Of a DNA stretch of 64,000 nt, positions 25,561 to 37,667 are shown piece by piece; position 1 is the first letter of the stretch; every line of letters starts with the position of its first letter. Under the pieces are notes generated by a model. It did not search any database, was not told the DNA's origin, and worked only from the letters and a program-made list of their open reading frames with translations. The translations under genes and the position numbers were made by a program. Source of the stretch: Gymnogyps californianus (lineage: Eukaryota; Chordata; Aves; Accipitriformes; Cathartidae); contig NC_059475.1 of NCBI RefSeq assembly GCF_018139145.2, positions 7,105,437 to 7,169,436 of the forward strand, in the 5' to 3' direction.

Positions 25561-28500
25561 GTTTAAAAATATGTAGGATTCAAAAGGAATGACAATTTTT
25601 TATTCATGGACTAAACCAAAAAGTTAAAGAGCACTTACTTTTCTCAACCTAAGACAAATGGTCTGTGTTTCTCCCCTTCTTTCCCTCACACCCCCCAAAA
25701 TGTAAAACTGGACAATTGGCTTTATCAAAGATCTTTTCTAGATACAAGAAGAAATACTTCACGGTCAAAGAGCCTCTCCCCACTTCACCATCAAAAGCGC
25801 AAGCTGTATATTTTGTTCAGATTTCTAATTGCTGCTCTCTGTACTCTAGCTATAGCTATCACCATTAGATCCAAGCCCGTGATTAGTCATCTCAAACAGC
25901 CCCAAAGTGTATTTTCCAATAAGCTAAATACTGCAAAAAATACAGAGTTGTATCTTCATCACAGTAACAAACCACATCATCAAAAGGACTCATACGGACA
26001 GCCATGCCCCCACCCTATGCCACTGGGAAATGGAACGGGAAGAGCTGAACTTGGTGAGGGAAGAAAAGCAAGTCTGATTAGGCAGCAAAGCAGAGCGCTG
26101 GTTTGCATCCTGCATAGGTGCGCTATGGCTGAGCACAAGGGGCCTGTAAGAACCATCTCCAGGCAACACAACATGCACGCAAAGCGTTGATATAATAGAC
26201 ACGGAGGAGTTGTGCTGTGTATGGTAATAGCAATCAGACACTTCAATTCTTGGATGGTTTCTATTTTTACACAATTCTTTACAAACAAATTCAACAGGAT
26301 GTTAAACTAGCCCAGTTGCTACCACTGGAGCAGAAGAGAGGAACTGGGGAATCTGAGGTCCGGTGCTGTTCAACCACAGATTTGGAGGGTAACTTTCACA
26401 ATGACCAGTTCTTTTGTCCAGCAGTTTATCTACCCAACAAAGTTTATTCTCTGCTTTGTATAGAGTCCTATGATCACTATATCCAGAGTGCAAAGTAACA
26501 ATGCTAAGTTACAACATTTTTAGCAGATACAGATATGGTTTTGTTTTTAAACACACCTTTTGTTTTTTCAAAAAGTTATCTTAATATGGAAAAAATAGAA
26601 AACCCTTTTTATCCACCTCTACAGAGCAATCCTGAAAAGCATGGAGTCAGCATGGGCCCAGTGAAAAGGTATCACATACACATTGCAAGACAGGTTAACA
26701 CACAACAGGGAAGTCAGAAGAACAAAATGGGGCTATTTTGTATTTTAAGTGAAATGAACGCACAGCACACAGTGAAGTAGGAGACCATTAAAAAGCTTTT
26801 AACAAGTTACAATACCATGTTATTCTGACAAACTCAGCTTGTCAAACTTTTATTGATTCTGACGAAGTATTTTGCTCATTGTAAAATTTAGGAGCAATAC
26901 TGTATTGATTTGAAATGATAAAATCTTGCTTCCTGTGTTGATTTCTCAAGCTTCTGCAATTCCTAATGAAGAATTGAACAGGCATAGTGGTGTGGGGCTG
27001 TTATTAGGAGAAGGATGGGAGGGTCAAAAGAAAAAAAAAAAGGAAAGAACTAGCAGAAAAAAAAAAAATAGTTCATGAACTTAAACAGAGCCAAGATCAC
27101 TGAAATGTCTTTAAATGGATTTGCAGGCAAATATAAGACCTGGTAGAAATTATCCTTTTTGAGAAGGGAGAAAAAGGATAAAGCATATGAAGTTGTGGTA
27201 GAGTATTCAGATAAAATATTCCTTAATGTATTTCGGACTAATTTCAAAGACAAAACTTTCCCCACCTATGAGCCGGTTTTCCCTGCACATGGGAGTCGGT
27301 TTATTAAGAAAATGTTTTATCATTTCAGTATATTTTATCATATTCAGTATATATTTCAGTGAATTTCCATAGCACCTCCGATTTATAGATGTAAGAACTG
27401 TGTGAAGGCAATACAGCTCTTAGAGCTTTCCAGTGGAACCTTCAGTGCTTAAAAATATTTACTATGTAATTCATTCTTAATTTCTTAATCTTTAATGTGT
27501 CAGTGAGTCTCAGATTAAATATCCTAAAGCAATCACAAAATTGATCTCCCTGTATCTTTCAGAACATCCAACATACACTTTTACTTCTCATTTTCTCTAA
27601 TATGTGAACAAGAGCAGAAGAGTGTCACAGAATGTTAGGGAGGCTAAGAAATGCATGATTTAAAGGTCAACAGGAGGGAAGAAGAACTCTGTGAACCAGA
27701 TAAAAAGCAAAGCCAGACTATGCAATAAGATTATATGAAAATCACTATTTCAAAGTTTTACAGCAATATTGGGATATTTGTGGCTTCTGTTTTTTTGTTT
27801 TGGGTTTTTGAGGTTTTTTTGTTTTTCTTCTCTCTCTCCAAAATGGGAAATCCTAATCTACATGAAGTCATTACAGTGCTGAGATGAAAAGCTAGCTCAC
27901 TTGGTACCCACTATGGTTCCTGGACCTCTGCACCTCAACTAGGGTAGACTCTCGCCTAGGACTTCAAATCTCAGAGAGATGCCAAGAACTAGGGTAAAAG
28001 ATCAGAAACTTTAATCTGGTCTTCATTAGTGTGTAATCCTACAAATTTACACAGTATCTGGAGAGTAAATATAAATTTCACTTGGGAGGAGGCATCCAGA
28101 GTGCCAAACTTGAAGGTCCTTAAGGAACAAGACTTACCTGCCAGGTGAGCGTATTGCCAAAGGAATTCAAGCCACCTTGCCATTCTGAACTGCCTTCTGG
28201 AAGAGAATCTCTTCCACCCTCTTCCTATCTCTGTTGACTACACAGGGTGTCAGGAAGACTAGCCTCTTCGCATTCAGCACCTAAGGTATTAAGGAAAAAC
28301 TCAGAATAGCCATACTAGAGCTAAAAGTCCAGTGAGCCCAGTCTTCTCTTTCTAGTAGCACCCCTTAGCAGACACTAATGGAAATATCAGAACCAAAGAT
28401 ACTACTGACACCGAACTTACCCTCCTGCCTCCCTATCTGCTCATTGCTCTGAGCACCTGCTGAACCAGTCTCTGTGTTCAATAGTTCCCCACAACCATTT

Positions 28501-28689
28501 CTTCCACAAGTTTGCCTAATCACTTTTGAACTCAAAGCTTTTGGCACTCATCGCATTTTAAATTACAGAGCTCACCGTCATAAAATATGCTATGCAGGAA
28601 AGAACTTGCATGTGTTTTGAACCTGCTCTTTAGTTCTCGTACAGTAAGAAACAGTGAATAATTGTTGCCTAGTCCTTTTTTCCATGACT
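25561..28689. other. intergenic, nothing recognised
   Basis: A T/G-rich low-complexity patch at 27787-27838 and A-runs at 27030-27069. The 125-codon frame at 25813-26190 has no support as a gene. Confidence 0.55.
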
Positions 28690-29871
28690 CATTATTTAAT
28701 ACACCTTTATCATAACTCCTCAATCACCTACTTTCCAGGCTGAAGTGTCCCAATCTATTTAATTATTCCTTGTATTCAGGCTGTTCAGTACTTTAATCAC
28801 TCCTCTCATGCTTCTTTATACATTTTGTAGTTCTACTATATTTATTTGAGATGTGTAGGACAACACTGTAGGATGCAGGCATGCCAAGGATTTACACAAT
28901 GATTTGTTCTCTATTCATTTTCTTGCTATTTTGAACACAGAGCTGATGTTTTCATGGTATTTTTACAATAACTCCAAGGTCTCTTTCCTGAGTCATAATA
29001 TCTATTTGAGAACCCATCGTCATGTATGTACAGTTTGGGTTGTTTTCCTTCTTGTGCATTATTTTGCATTCATTGACATTCAGTTTCATCTGTTATTTTA
29101 TTGCCCAGTCACTCAGTAGCTGAGATGCTCCTACAACTTTTCATAGTTAGCTTTTGTTTCAACTACCTGAATAATTCAGTATCAATAATTTTGTCAGTTT
29201 ACATTAGAACCCCTTCTTGAAATAATTTGTGAATATATTAAACCCTACAGATCTAGCACACTTACCTGGACTGTACCAGTAATCTCTCCTCTATTCTGAA
29301 AACTGACAATTTATTCCCACCCTTTGTTTTTGACCTTTAGAGCACTTATTAACTCTTACATAGACCCTTCCCCCTTTGCCCAAAGGTAACTTTGTTGCTT
29401 TAATAGGTACCATGAAGTACTTTCTGACAGGTTTTTTTGCAATTTAAGTGGGCTACACCAAGCAGTCCTATCTTAATTATAAACTCGGAGTCTGTAATCT
29501 AATAGGTTTGTGAGACATGACTTCCCTCTACAGAAAGATTATATTTGCCCATAGGTTTATTTATCCCACATCTTGACCATATTTCCTAGCAGATTGCTTA
29601 TTACATTCTTTAAATTTTTGTGTAGAACCCTACAGCTTCTAAGAACAACCCCAAACAACAAAACCAACCAATTTTTCCTCTTTACAAGTCATTGATACTA
29701 AGGACAACTGAAGCAATAGATCTCATGTCACAGTTATTCAGCTGTTCTATATGTGACCTTTAGTGTTTTTGGCTAGTGAGAGAGATCTATTAGTACTCCT
29801 TTAAATACTCGTTTATAAAAATACCTTCTATTGGCTCTTCAGTTTGAGACAATTCATCTCATTCCTTTGAA
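28690..29871 (-). mobile_element. old CR1-type LINE, reverse transcriptase remnant (part 1)
   Basis: The minus strand at 29500-29535 reads FCRGKSCLTNLL, a CR1 reverse-transcriptase motif. Around 29050-29125 it reads LSDWAIK, then an in-frame stop, then QMKLNVNECKIMH, the end of the RT domain. Stops and gaps show it is long dead. The same sequence type is common in turtles and crocodilians, so it predates birds. The left edge is approximate. Confidence 0.75.
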
Positions 29872-30395
29872 TCGTAGGATCATTCAGGTTGGAAGAGAGC
29901 TTGGAAGGTCATATAGTCCAGCCTCCTGCTCAAAGCAGGGTCAACACTGATTTAAGACCAAGTCACTCAGGGCTTTGTCCAGTTCTTTCTTGAAACCTCT
30001 GTGGACAGAGATTCCACAGCCACACAGGCAACTTGTTCCGGTGCTTAGTTATCCTCACCATTAGAAACACCTAGGTTCAATTTAGGACCACTGTTTCTTG
30101 TTCTTCTACCATGCACCTCAGTGGACAGTCTTGCCCTGTCTTCTCAACCTCCTCTGACATATGCAAGGCTGCTATTAGGCCTTCTCTTTGCCAAGCTAAA
30201 AGCAAACTCTACTCCCTCAGCCTTTGTCTTGTACTCCAACCCCGCACCACATTGGTTGCAAAGGTTCCTGTTGGTCATTTACGCTAGCTCCGAATGGCAG
30301 TCCTGCCCTCAAGCACGTCAGCTGCACCCCCCACAGCTTGGTGCCCCCAGCAAACTTGATAAGGGTGCTTTTGATCTCTTGAACCTCAAATGACA
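29872..30395 (-). mobile_element. avian CR1 LINE fragment
   Basis: On the plus strand it begins AATCGTAGGATCATTCAGGT, continues TTGGAAGAGAGCTTGGAAGG, and later carries TTGTTCCGGTGC, CTCCCTCAGCC and CACAGCTTGGTGCCCCCAGC. This is the antisense of the avian CR1 3' region, so the sense strand is minus. It covers about 520 bp and is diverged, with internal deletions. The 90-codon frame across it is not a gene. It sits inside an older CR1-type element. Confidence 0.85.
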
Positions 30396-31190
30396 ATTTA
30401 TCTATTTCTTGTCAAGAAAAGCTCTGACAAGCAAGTCTCATTTAACATATCTCAGGAATTCCTTTAAGATTTCTACCTCCTTTAAGATCTCTACCATGGC
30501 CTTTCCTCTTTGACTACTTTTTTACTGAACCACTATGAGTCAGCCCTTACACAGGTGGAAAAGTATTTAACTACTAACTTTCACTTTTAGCAAATGATTT
30601 AAAAACTTTTGTATTTAAAACTCTCTTTGTTTTTCCTCATATAAACATAGCTTCCACATTTTTACTTCCAATATTGAAAGGTACACTTTTTGACTTCTAA
30701 CAGTCTCCTTTATTTGGCTTTTTAAGTATTCTGTTTTTGCCCCCCTTCCCCACAAAGGCTGGTTTGATAGATAAATGCTGAAGGTGTTCACCTGAGGTAT
30801 CTGCCCCTTCCAGTTTATTTTTAAACCTTTACTTCAGTTTTAGTTTTCCCTTCCCCAGTTAAATACTCTAGTGACTATTCTGGGCTTTTTTGCCTCTTAC
30901 AAAGGCTGTTGAATGTGAGCATATTAGAGAGAGGTGATGCCTCAAAGTTCATCCATCAATGTGCTGCTCAGGCCTAGGTAGGTCAAACATTGTTTTTGGT
31001 GTCTAGAAGAGTAATTAAATGGTGTCTAGAAACCCCTTTGAGCTAGAAGGGTAATCTGCATCATAGTCCCTCCTGACACTATTTTACCTACACATGGTTA
31101 AGTCTCTAATTACTATGGTGTTTTCTGCTTTTTAAAAAGACTATCTTCCCTTATGTCATTGTCCTGGTGCAGGCTGAGATGAACAATAGG
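30396..31190 (-). mobile_element. old CR1-type LINE (part 2, right of the nested CR1), tentative
   Basis: The text resembles the antisense of the same old CR1 family upstream of the RT core, e.g. the CAGTCTCCTTTATTTGGC region and, near 31060-31120, TAGTCCCTCCTGACACTA with TCTAATTACTATGG. The resemblance is weaker than on the left side and rests partly on context. The right edge is a guess. Confidence 0.45.
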
Positions 31191-33410
31191 AATTTAGCTA
31201 TTGAATTTCAATGCAAATATGTTTGATGTTAATCATATGGTTAACTCGTTCACCAGTTTTCCAGTCTCCTCCAGAATACAGAACTGCTGTAATATCCAAA
31301 GTTAGTTTATCTGAATATCTTTTCTTTTTGAAGACATCTTGAAGTAAATGAAACAACTGCTTCAATGAAATGCAAAGTACAGTAGCCTCTAAATGCATTT
31401 GCTAGCTAGCTGTGAAAACAGCGTTTTCATCATCTTACTGTAATACTTTGTGAAATACAACTACAGGTATTCAGTTAAAAACAGTGCCAGCAATGAAGTA
31501 GGCTAAAATGCAAGCCACAAAATTAAAATTGTTTTAGTTAACACTAAAACTAACACTTCTAAAGCTTGATTTACTCTACTGTAGCTTCTAATAAATGTTA
31601 GATTCAATCACTCCCTTGTAGAACTTAGAGGTACAATAGTCATGCTACATAAAACCTTAAGACCTAATATGTATAGCACAATTAAACTTAAAGCAACAGG
31701 GAAATCAGGAATAATTTTCCCAAGAGCACTGTACAGCAGAGAAATAAAACGGGCCATTTACCATTACACATCTACTCTCTATTAAAGCAGCTCTTGGAAT
31801 TTCCTGCAGGGAAGACTACATATTTTACACTTCTAGTGGATGAATTTTCTAAGAACATTTACTTTCTCTAGTTGTTAAAATTTCCTCATGCCTATTTACA
31901 GACACGCATTTTTAAAAAGCCAATCGAAGTGAAATAAAACTACTGAGGAGTCCAAATAATTTTCAAGATGGAGCACTTTGCTAATTTAAATCTTAATTTT
32001 TGCATTACTTGTCAGGTTTCCAAATAGTACCTGCTATCTTCTGCAGCCAAAGTACTGAAACTTGCAGGTGCAAGAGACTCAGCTGCCTCAGTAGAGGATA
32101 TCCCAAAATATTTGTCCCAATGAGCAAATGCCTCATCACCTTCAGGCTGCTATGGAAACTTCTCCCACCACCACAAATGACTTTTCCTAATAACCCAACC
32201 AAGTTCTTGTGCTTTGCCAGTTTCACAGGACAGCAGATATGATTTTTTGGGTGTGCAATCTTAGTATTTCATATAACCTATAGAAATCTACAGGTGTCTC
32301 TGGATATAAGTTTGCACAAGCCTTTGTTTACTATCAGGGTAACAAAACTTGTTACAATTCTGCAAAAATCAATGGACAAGATTGGCTTTCAGCATGCCTA
32401 GGCACTTGGCGCAAATATGCTGAAGCATAGCCATGCAGGCCCATACGCATGGTTAAAGGTAGTTACTCAAAAGGAATGACTGAAATATTTGCTACTTGTG
32501 TGGAATTAGTCATGAAAACCGTGCTTTGCAACATGGGTATGAAGATGTAATGAGTCCATTAGAAATGGCTCAGTGTCTATAGCCTCACTGACAACAATAT
32601 TGTTCTCATTCTTCTGTATATTTCTTTCTTCTGTATCCAACTCCATCTTCATAGCCTCCCAAGCCTATGCTTCAGATAGCTCCTATAAATTCACTTTCCT
32701 GCAATGACAATAAGCAAGTAAATGAGTCACAGTACAAACTATATCCTACAGCCATTGTATGTTTTCCTAAGAATTTTCCAGTGGGACAAGATCTTTAACA
32801 TCCTTTTCACGCTTGCAACAAATCGCTTTTCAGAAAAATCTCTGCCCATTTGGTCATGGGAAATGTCGACCTCTTGGTAAAACAGTCTGCAATGAGCTTT
32901 TTTGAAAAGCTGATAATAGCAAGCTGTCCTGAAACCTGGCCAGGGACCAGGAAGAGGTTACCAGGGCTCCCAGCTTGTACTAACAGGGGTTCAACCAAAT
33001 AAACACAGCAGCTAGACATAAAACATAGGGGTCCCTGTTGATTGTAATCACTTTCAGAAGAAAAAATAAGACATATTGGAGCATGACATATTCCTGATGT
33101 AGACCATAGGAAACTTTTTTTGGCTAAAGAAAGCCTGGACAACATACCTCTAGGCATACACTAATATTTTTAGGCATTGAGGGTTTCATGACTGCTTTAG
33201 TTTGATGGAAAGAGCAATAATAATTTCAATACTGAATATTTTACAGGCCCCTTTGAGCTATGCAAGTGCATTTATAACACCAACATGAAGACTACCATAT
33301 TAAAGCCAATACTATTCACATCCAATTACACACACACAGAGGGTATTATGGCAACAACATATGTACCTCCCTCTTATATTAAAAAGAGGCTTGAGATTTG
33401 TATTGCGAAA
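31191..33410. other. intergenic, nothing recognised
   Basis: No repeat family or gene identified between the old CR1 and the LTR. A 116-codon minus-strand frame at 32807-33157 shows no known motif. Confidence 0.5.
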
Positions 33411-33415
33411 TATAC

Positions 33416-34016
33416 TGTCATGGTTTAACCCCAGCTGGCAACTAAGCACCACACCGCTGCTCGCTCACTCCCCCCCAGTGGGATGGGGGAAGAGAATCAG
33501 AAGGGTAAAAGTGAGAAAACTCGTGGGTTGAGATAAAGACAGTTTCATAGGTAAAGCAAAAGCCTCATGCGCAAGCAAAGCAAAACAAGGAATTCATTCA
33601 CCACTTCCCATCGGCAGGCAGGTGTTCAGCCATCTCCAGGAAAGCAGGGCTCCATCACGTGTAACGGTTACTTGGGAAGACAAACACCATCACTCCGAAC
33701 GTGTCGTGTGTCCCCCCCCCCTTCTTCCCCCAGCTTTATATGCTGGGCATGACGTCCTATGGTCTGGAATATCCCTTGGGTCAGTTGGGGTCAGCTGTCC
33801 CGGCTGTGTCCCCTCCCAACTTCTTGTGCACCCCCAGCCTCCTCGCTGGTGGGGTGGGGTGAGGAGCAGAAAAGGCCTTGACTCTGGGTAAGCCCTGCTC
33901 AGCAGTAACGGAAACATCCCTGTGTTATCAACACTGTTTCCAGCACAAATCCAAACCATAGCCCCATACTAGCTACTATGAAGAAAACTAACTCTATCCC
34001 AGCCAAAACCAGCACA
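33416..34016 (-). mobile_element. solo LTR of an avian endogenous retrovirus with 5-bp target duplication
   Basis: A 601-bp element with TGT...ACA ends (plus strand TGTCATGGTTTAACCCCAGC to GCCAAAACCAGCACA), flanked by TATAC at 33411-33415 and 34017-34021. It is the same family as the LTR at 59054-59660: shared segments include the ends, CAGTGGGATGGGG, TATATGCTGGGCATGACGT and GTCAGCTGTCC. The CATATAAA box at 33735-33742 on the minus strand sets its direction. No internal retroviral genes, hence a solo LTR. Short open frames inside it are not genes. Confidence 0.9.
33735..33742 (-). promoter_or_regulatory. TATA box of the intergenic LTR
   Basis: CATATAAA on the minus strand, with GGACGTCATG, a CRE-like sequence, just upstream. 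The position matches the TATA box of the second LTR in this window. Confidence 0.55.
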
Positions 34017-34021
34017 TATAC

Positions 34022-37000
34022 TCAGAAATCTTCTAAAGAGAAAGAAACTTTTACAAAGAATTGTTACAAAATATTTTTGTTCTCACCCTTCTCCAAAATA
34101 TACTACATACCACATCATTGCAATTTATCTATCTACAGATTTTCTGAGAGTTTTATATTCCAATAATTTAGCATATGAACTTTTTGAAACACTAAAATAA
34201 GACATTTGTATATGAGGGACTGCTTTCCACAATGCTGATATGCAGCACTGAACTCATGAATGTTCTATTAATTAGACAGAGCCATGAATACTAAACCTAA
34301 ATTGTTGACTCAGGCTAATATTTTTTTTAAAATAAACTAAGTATCTGTATTAAATAAGAAAGCAAGATGATCCAAGATCAGTACTCCTATTGCCATGTAT
34401 ATGCCCAAACATACAAAAGCTGTCACGCATCTCACAGCAAGTATGATTCAGTCAGTACCTATGAAGTATTAGGTATTGAAGATGTCGGACTCCAGAATAG
34501 TTAAGGAGCACAACATTTTCTTCAAGTGAATTTATTTTAAAACTACTGCTATTTCTTTTACACTAAACAAGATTAAATTGGCCCAAATCATTTGAATTCT
34601 TGATTCAGCCTGAGTCATGTTACGTTGTGCAATATTCTGTTACATCCCATCTGGCATGATTTAACACTGCCTGGTACAACAGAGTGAAATCAATTAAATG
34701 TATACTTCAGATAAATGCTATTACTTAAATTAGTTTGTAAAGGCAGGCCGACAGGTAACAGGCAACGTAGATTGGCAAGAAAATGAAATGAGTTCTATCA
34801 TACCTCCTCTGCTTCCCAAACACTCTTTGCTTTCTACCCAAGAAGAAACTGGCAATCTGACAAAAAACTTACTAGGCACTGAAAAGTTCTGTACCAGCAC
34901 TGTGTGTGGAATGTGCTCTGAAGCACCTTCTGCTTATGAAGTCCAGATGTGTTCACAGTATGTAACAAAATAAATGTACAATTAATAGAGCAGAATATTA
35001 ATCAACAGCAATCTGAAATATCAAAATCCTGCTTCAATCTGTTATAATTTCTGGAAACATTTCATTTATGCTAGTTATAAGTGGTAAATACATACCTAGC
35101 TAAGAAACTTGTAATTAACATCTAGTTAGCAGATAGGAATGGGAGCTACTTCTCATCTCAGTGTGCTAATTCTCTCAACATACTTTTTTTTTTTTTTTAG
35201 TCCCTGGAAGTGTTGCCAGTCAATCGAATCAATTCCACTCAAGGGTACGCAAAACACATAAGAAAAGACGAGATCTCATCAGTTCTATCTTTTGACTGAG
35301 TATCAAAATGTTGCATGCACAAGCTCGTCTAAAAATCTTTCCAAATTGCTATGAACATTTATGTGTAAGTCTTACATGCCACAAGAGCAATGCACATTAC
35401 AACTATATTTATAAGCAAAGCCCAACATGCCTCTTGCAGATGTGAAGCAGTATGAGCAAAAGAAGCTCCCTGTGCACTTTTTATATTAAACACTGAGAAT
35501 TTGAAAGAAATCCCATAAATCAAAAATATATGGTCTCTACAATTATAGCTGTATCAGGTGCCAGAATCATAAGAAGTTAAAATTAATTCCAAGATCTTGT
35601 TGTTCATCATGATAGAGAAATATTAAAATGATTTCCCCCCCACCCTTCACTCTACTGAAATTACTTATATCACCTTGCTGAGATGTGGTCAAGTCCCAAA
35701 TTCTAGTTTTTAGGCTTTTCTGATGTTTAGAACTTTGTTCATAAAAGCCTTTCCCATAGCCAATATTTTCTCAGTCCTCATTATGCTATCAGCATGACCG
35801 CATGCTCACCACAACTATATCACCTATACTCCCTTTAGAATGCAAATAGGAGGATTCAATTTTTCTCGTTATTTTTAACTAGCAATACCTATTTCTCAAG
35901 GAATCGTTCCTTCCTCTTTGAACTTCCCTGATGAAGTCAGCCTCTGCAATGTTGTCTGTTCCTCCCACAAGTGGTCCTGAAAGCTTATACAGGCAGTTAC
36001 CATTTCCTTCTTCAGAAGCCTTCTGAAAAATCCCCCTTCAATGTGTCAAGAATAAACATGTCAACATTCGATAGCTAGGGGGAGATATAACCGAGAAGGT
36101 GGTTTCTATTAGTTTGTCTAAATATCAAAGACTACAGAGAACAAAAATAAATGTATAAAACTATAAACATTTGGAATACTGAAAAAATTTTAGGAACAAA
36201 TTTGATAAAAGCTATTAGATCATGGAGTCCAGTCCTCTGCTATCACAGGAAAGCTTGTGATAGAATAACAACAACCTGTGAAGCTCTTTTGAGCCCATTA
36301 CTATTGCTGAAAGCCAGAACATTCTTCTGCAGCATACTTCGTGTTGCTTAACTGATTGGGTTGCAAGCTCCTTGGTTCAGACAGTCGTTTGATACCACTG
36401 GAACTAGTTACTGGACTTCTTCCTCTAGTTCTCCTTAGTTTGGGGAAATTCATGTATACATTTGCACAGACCAAACACACTAGAATGATGTTCCTAAGGG
36501 TGGGCAGGCTGTCAAGGCTACAATACAACCATATGTAACTACTTTGTCTCTGAATATTAATCATTTATCAGAAGATACAATATGAACTACGTGTACTTAT
36601 AACAATACTTGTCAAAATTAATTCAGACATTTTCATAATAGAAGAAAAGAGGCAAAAAAGTAATTTTTTTTCTAGAAGTTCAATTCACATTATATTGCTC
36701 TTATAAAAACTAAAAATTTATTCAAAGTAATTAACATAATTATCCTATTTACAACTGAACTAAAAAACTGAAAGACAAAACAGAAACATTTACAACCAAG
36801 TAACAGACTAAAAATAGAAAGGCTAAAAAAATTTAGATGTAATACTTCATTAAAAACACTTTCCGTAAATATTTTTCTGTCTCCTGGTAGCACATTGGTA
36901 GTATCTATCCATGATAACATATCTAAGAATAAACTGGCATCTTAATGCTAAGCATGAACGCATCTTAATATTAACATCTGTTTGACTTGCTTCCAAATGA

Positions 37001-37345
37001 AAAACAATTTTAACACTAGGAAGTTTCAGTGAAAATAATTTAGCAGGTCAAAACAATTCTTCTAACTTTTGTATCACAAAAATCTCATTAGAAAATTAAG
37101 ACTGACTGTAGGTAAGCAATTCAAAGTAGCATCTAAAAATTACAGCACCACTGATCCCCTTAAAAGACTTGCATTGTCTGAAGTATTGATCTGCTAGTCA
37201 TAAACACAGGGACATGCTCACAAAGATCATGGCAAAAGGTATACTGTGCACTTCTCTATTCCCAAGTCCAAATAAAATTTCTTATGCATTTGTTAATACA
37301 CAGAAGACATTTGTAAGCTTTAACAGGAGACAAAAAAGAACTTAT
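34022..37345. other. intergenic or distal KIF18A 3' UTR
   Basis: AT-rich sequence between the LTR and the first KIF18A poly(A) signal. Contains T-runs at 34321-34328 and 35185-35199 and an alternative AATAAA (minus, 36717-36722). No coding signal. Confidence 0.5.
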
Positions 37346-37351
37346 TTTATT
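37346..37351 (-). terminator. KIF18A: candidate KIF18A poly(A) signal AATAAA
   Basis: This is the first AATAAA on the minus strand after the stop codon, about 175 nt downstream. It is followed by a U-rich stretch (TTCTTTTTTGTCTCC). It would give a 3' UTR of roughly 200 nt. Another AATAAA lies at 36717-36722, so a longer UTR is possible. RNA 3' ends are not visible from sequence. Confidence 0.45.
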
Positions 37352-37524
37352 TTAGAATTTAACAAAATCCTCGTATTTCCAAAAAGTGGCTCTTTCTGAA
37401 ATAGTGCATTACTGAGAGACATCTTTAACACAAAACAACTCACAAGAGGAAAACGAAAGTCACCCTATTCTCATTTGCTATCCATCAATCCTGCTTGAAA
37501 TATGGAAGAACTCAGAACTAAATC

Positions 37525-37667
37525 CTATTTTTTTTTCTTACAAACATGAAGTAAAAGTTTTTTTGATGTCCTTGATTTAACATCCAATGCTACGTTTCCT
37601 TCAGAAAGGCTTCTAACTAGGTTTCTTGGCACATCCTGTTCTTGCTTCCAGCTCCTTGTTTTAATTC
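37525..37667 (-). CDS. KIF18A: KIF18A terminal coding exon with stop codon
   Basis: The exon is 143 bp: GA completing a Gly codon, 46 codons and TAG at 37525-37527. The peptide contains [14 protein letters not shown], which resembles human NPSMVRKFGRNISKGN near its C terminus. The frame then continues about 20 residues beyond the human end and finishes in four lysines encoded by AAG plus an A9 run directly before the stop. The acceptor is CTTCACTAG. The splice phase is right, but similarity to human is low, so this exon is slightly less certain than the others. Confidence 0.85.

Noticed and set aside
25813..26190. 125-codon plus-strand frame with a hydrophobic, signal-peptide-like start
   Set aside because: No domain, no Kozak support, no splice or promoter context, and the remainder has low-complexity basic composition. 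Frames of this length are expected by chance in AT-rich DNA of this size.
29872..30395. 90-codon frame beginning near 30121
   Set aside because: It falls in antisense CR1 sequence.
32807..33157. 116-codon minus-strand frame
   Set aside because: No recognised family and no exon signals that define it.
33567..33959. Overlapping frames of 61-89 codons
   Set aside because: All are inside the solo LTR at 33416-34016.
1..37345. BDNF coding exon or its well-known 5' exons, expected by synteny
   Set aside because: No proneurotrophin coding sequence and no 5' exon that I can recognise; the BDNF body must lie outside the window.
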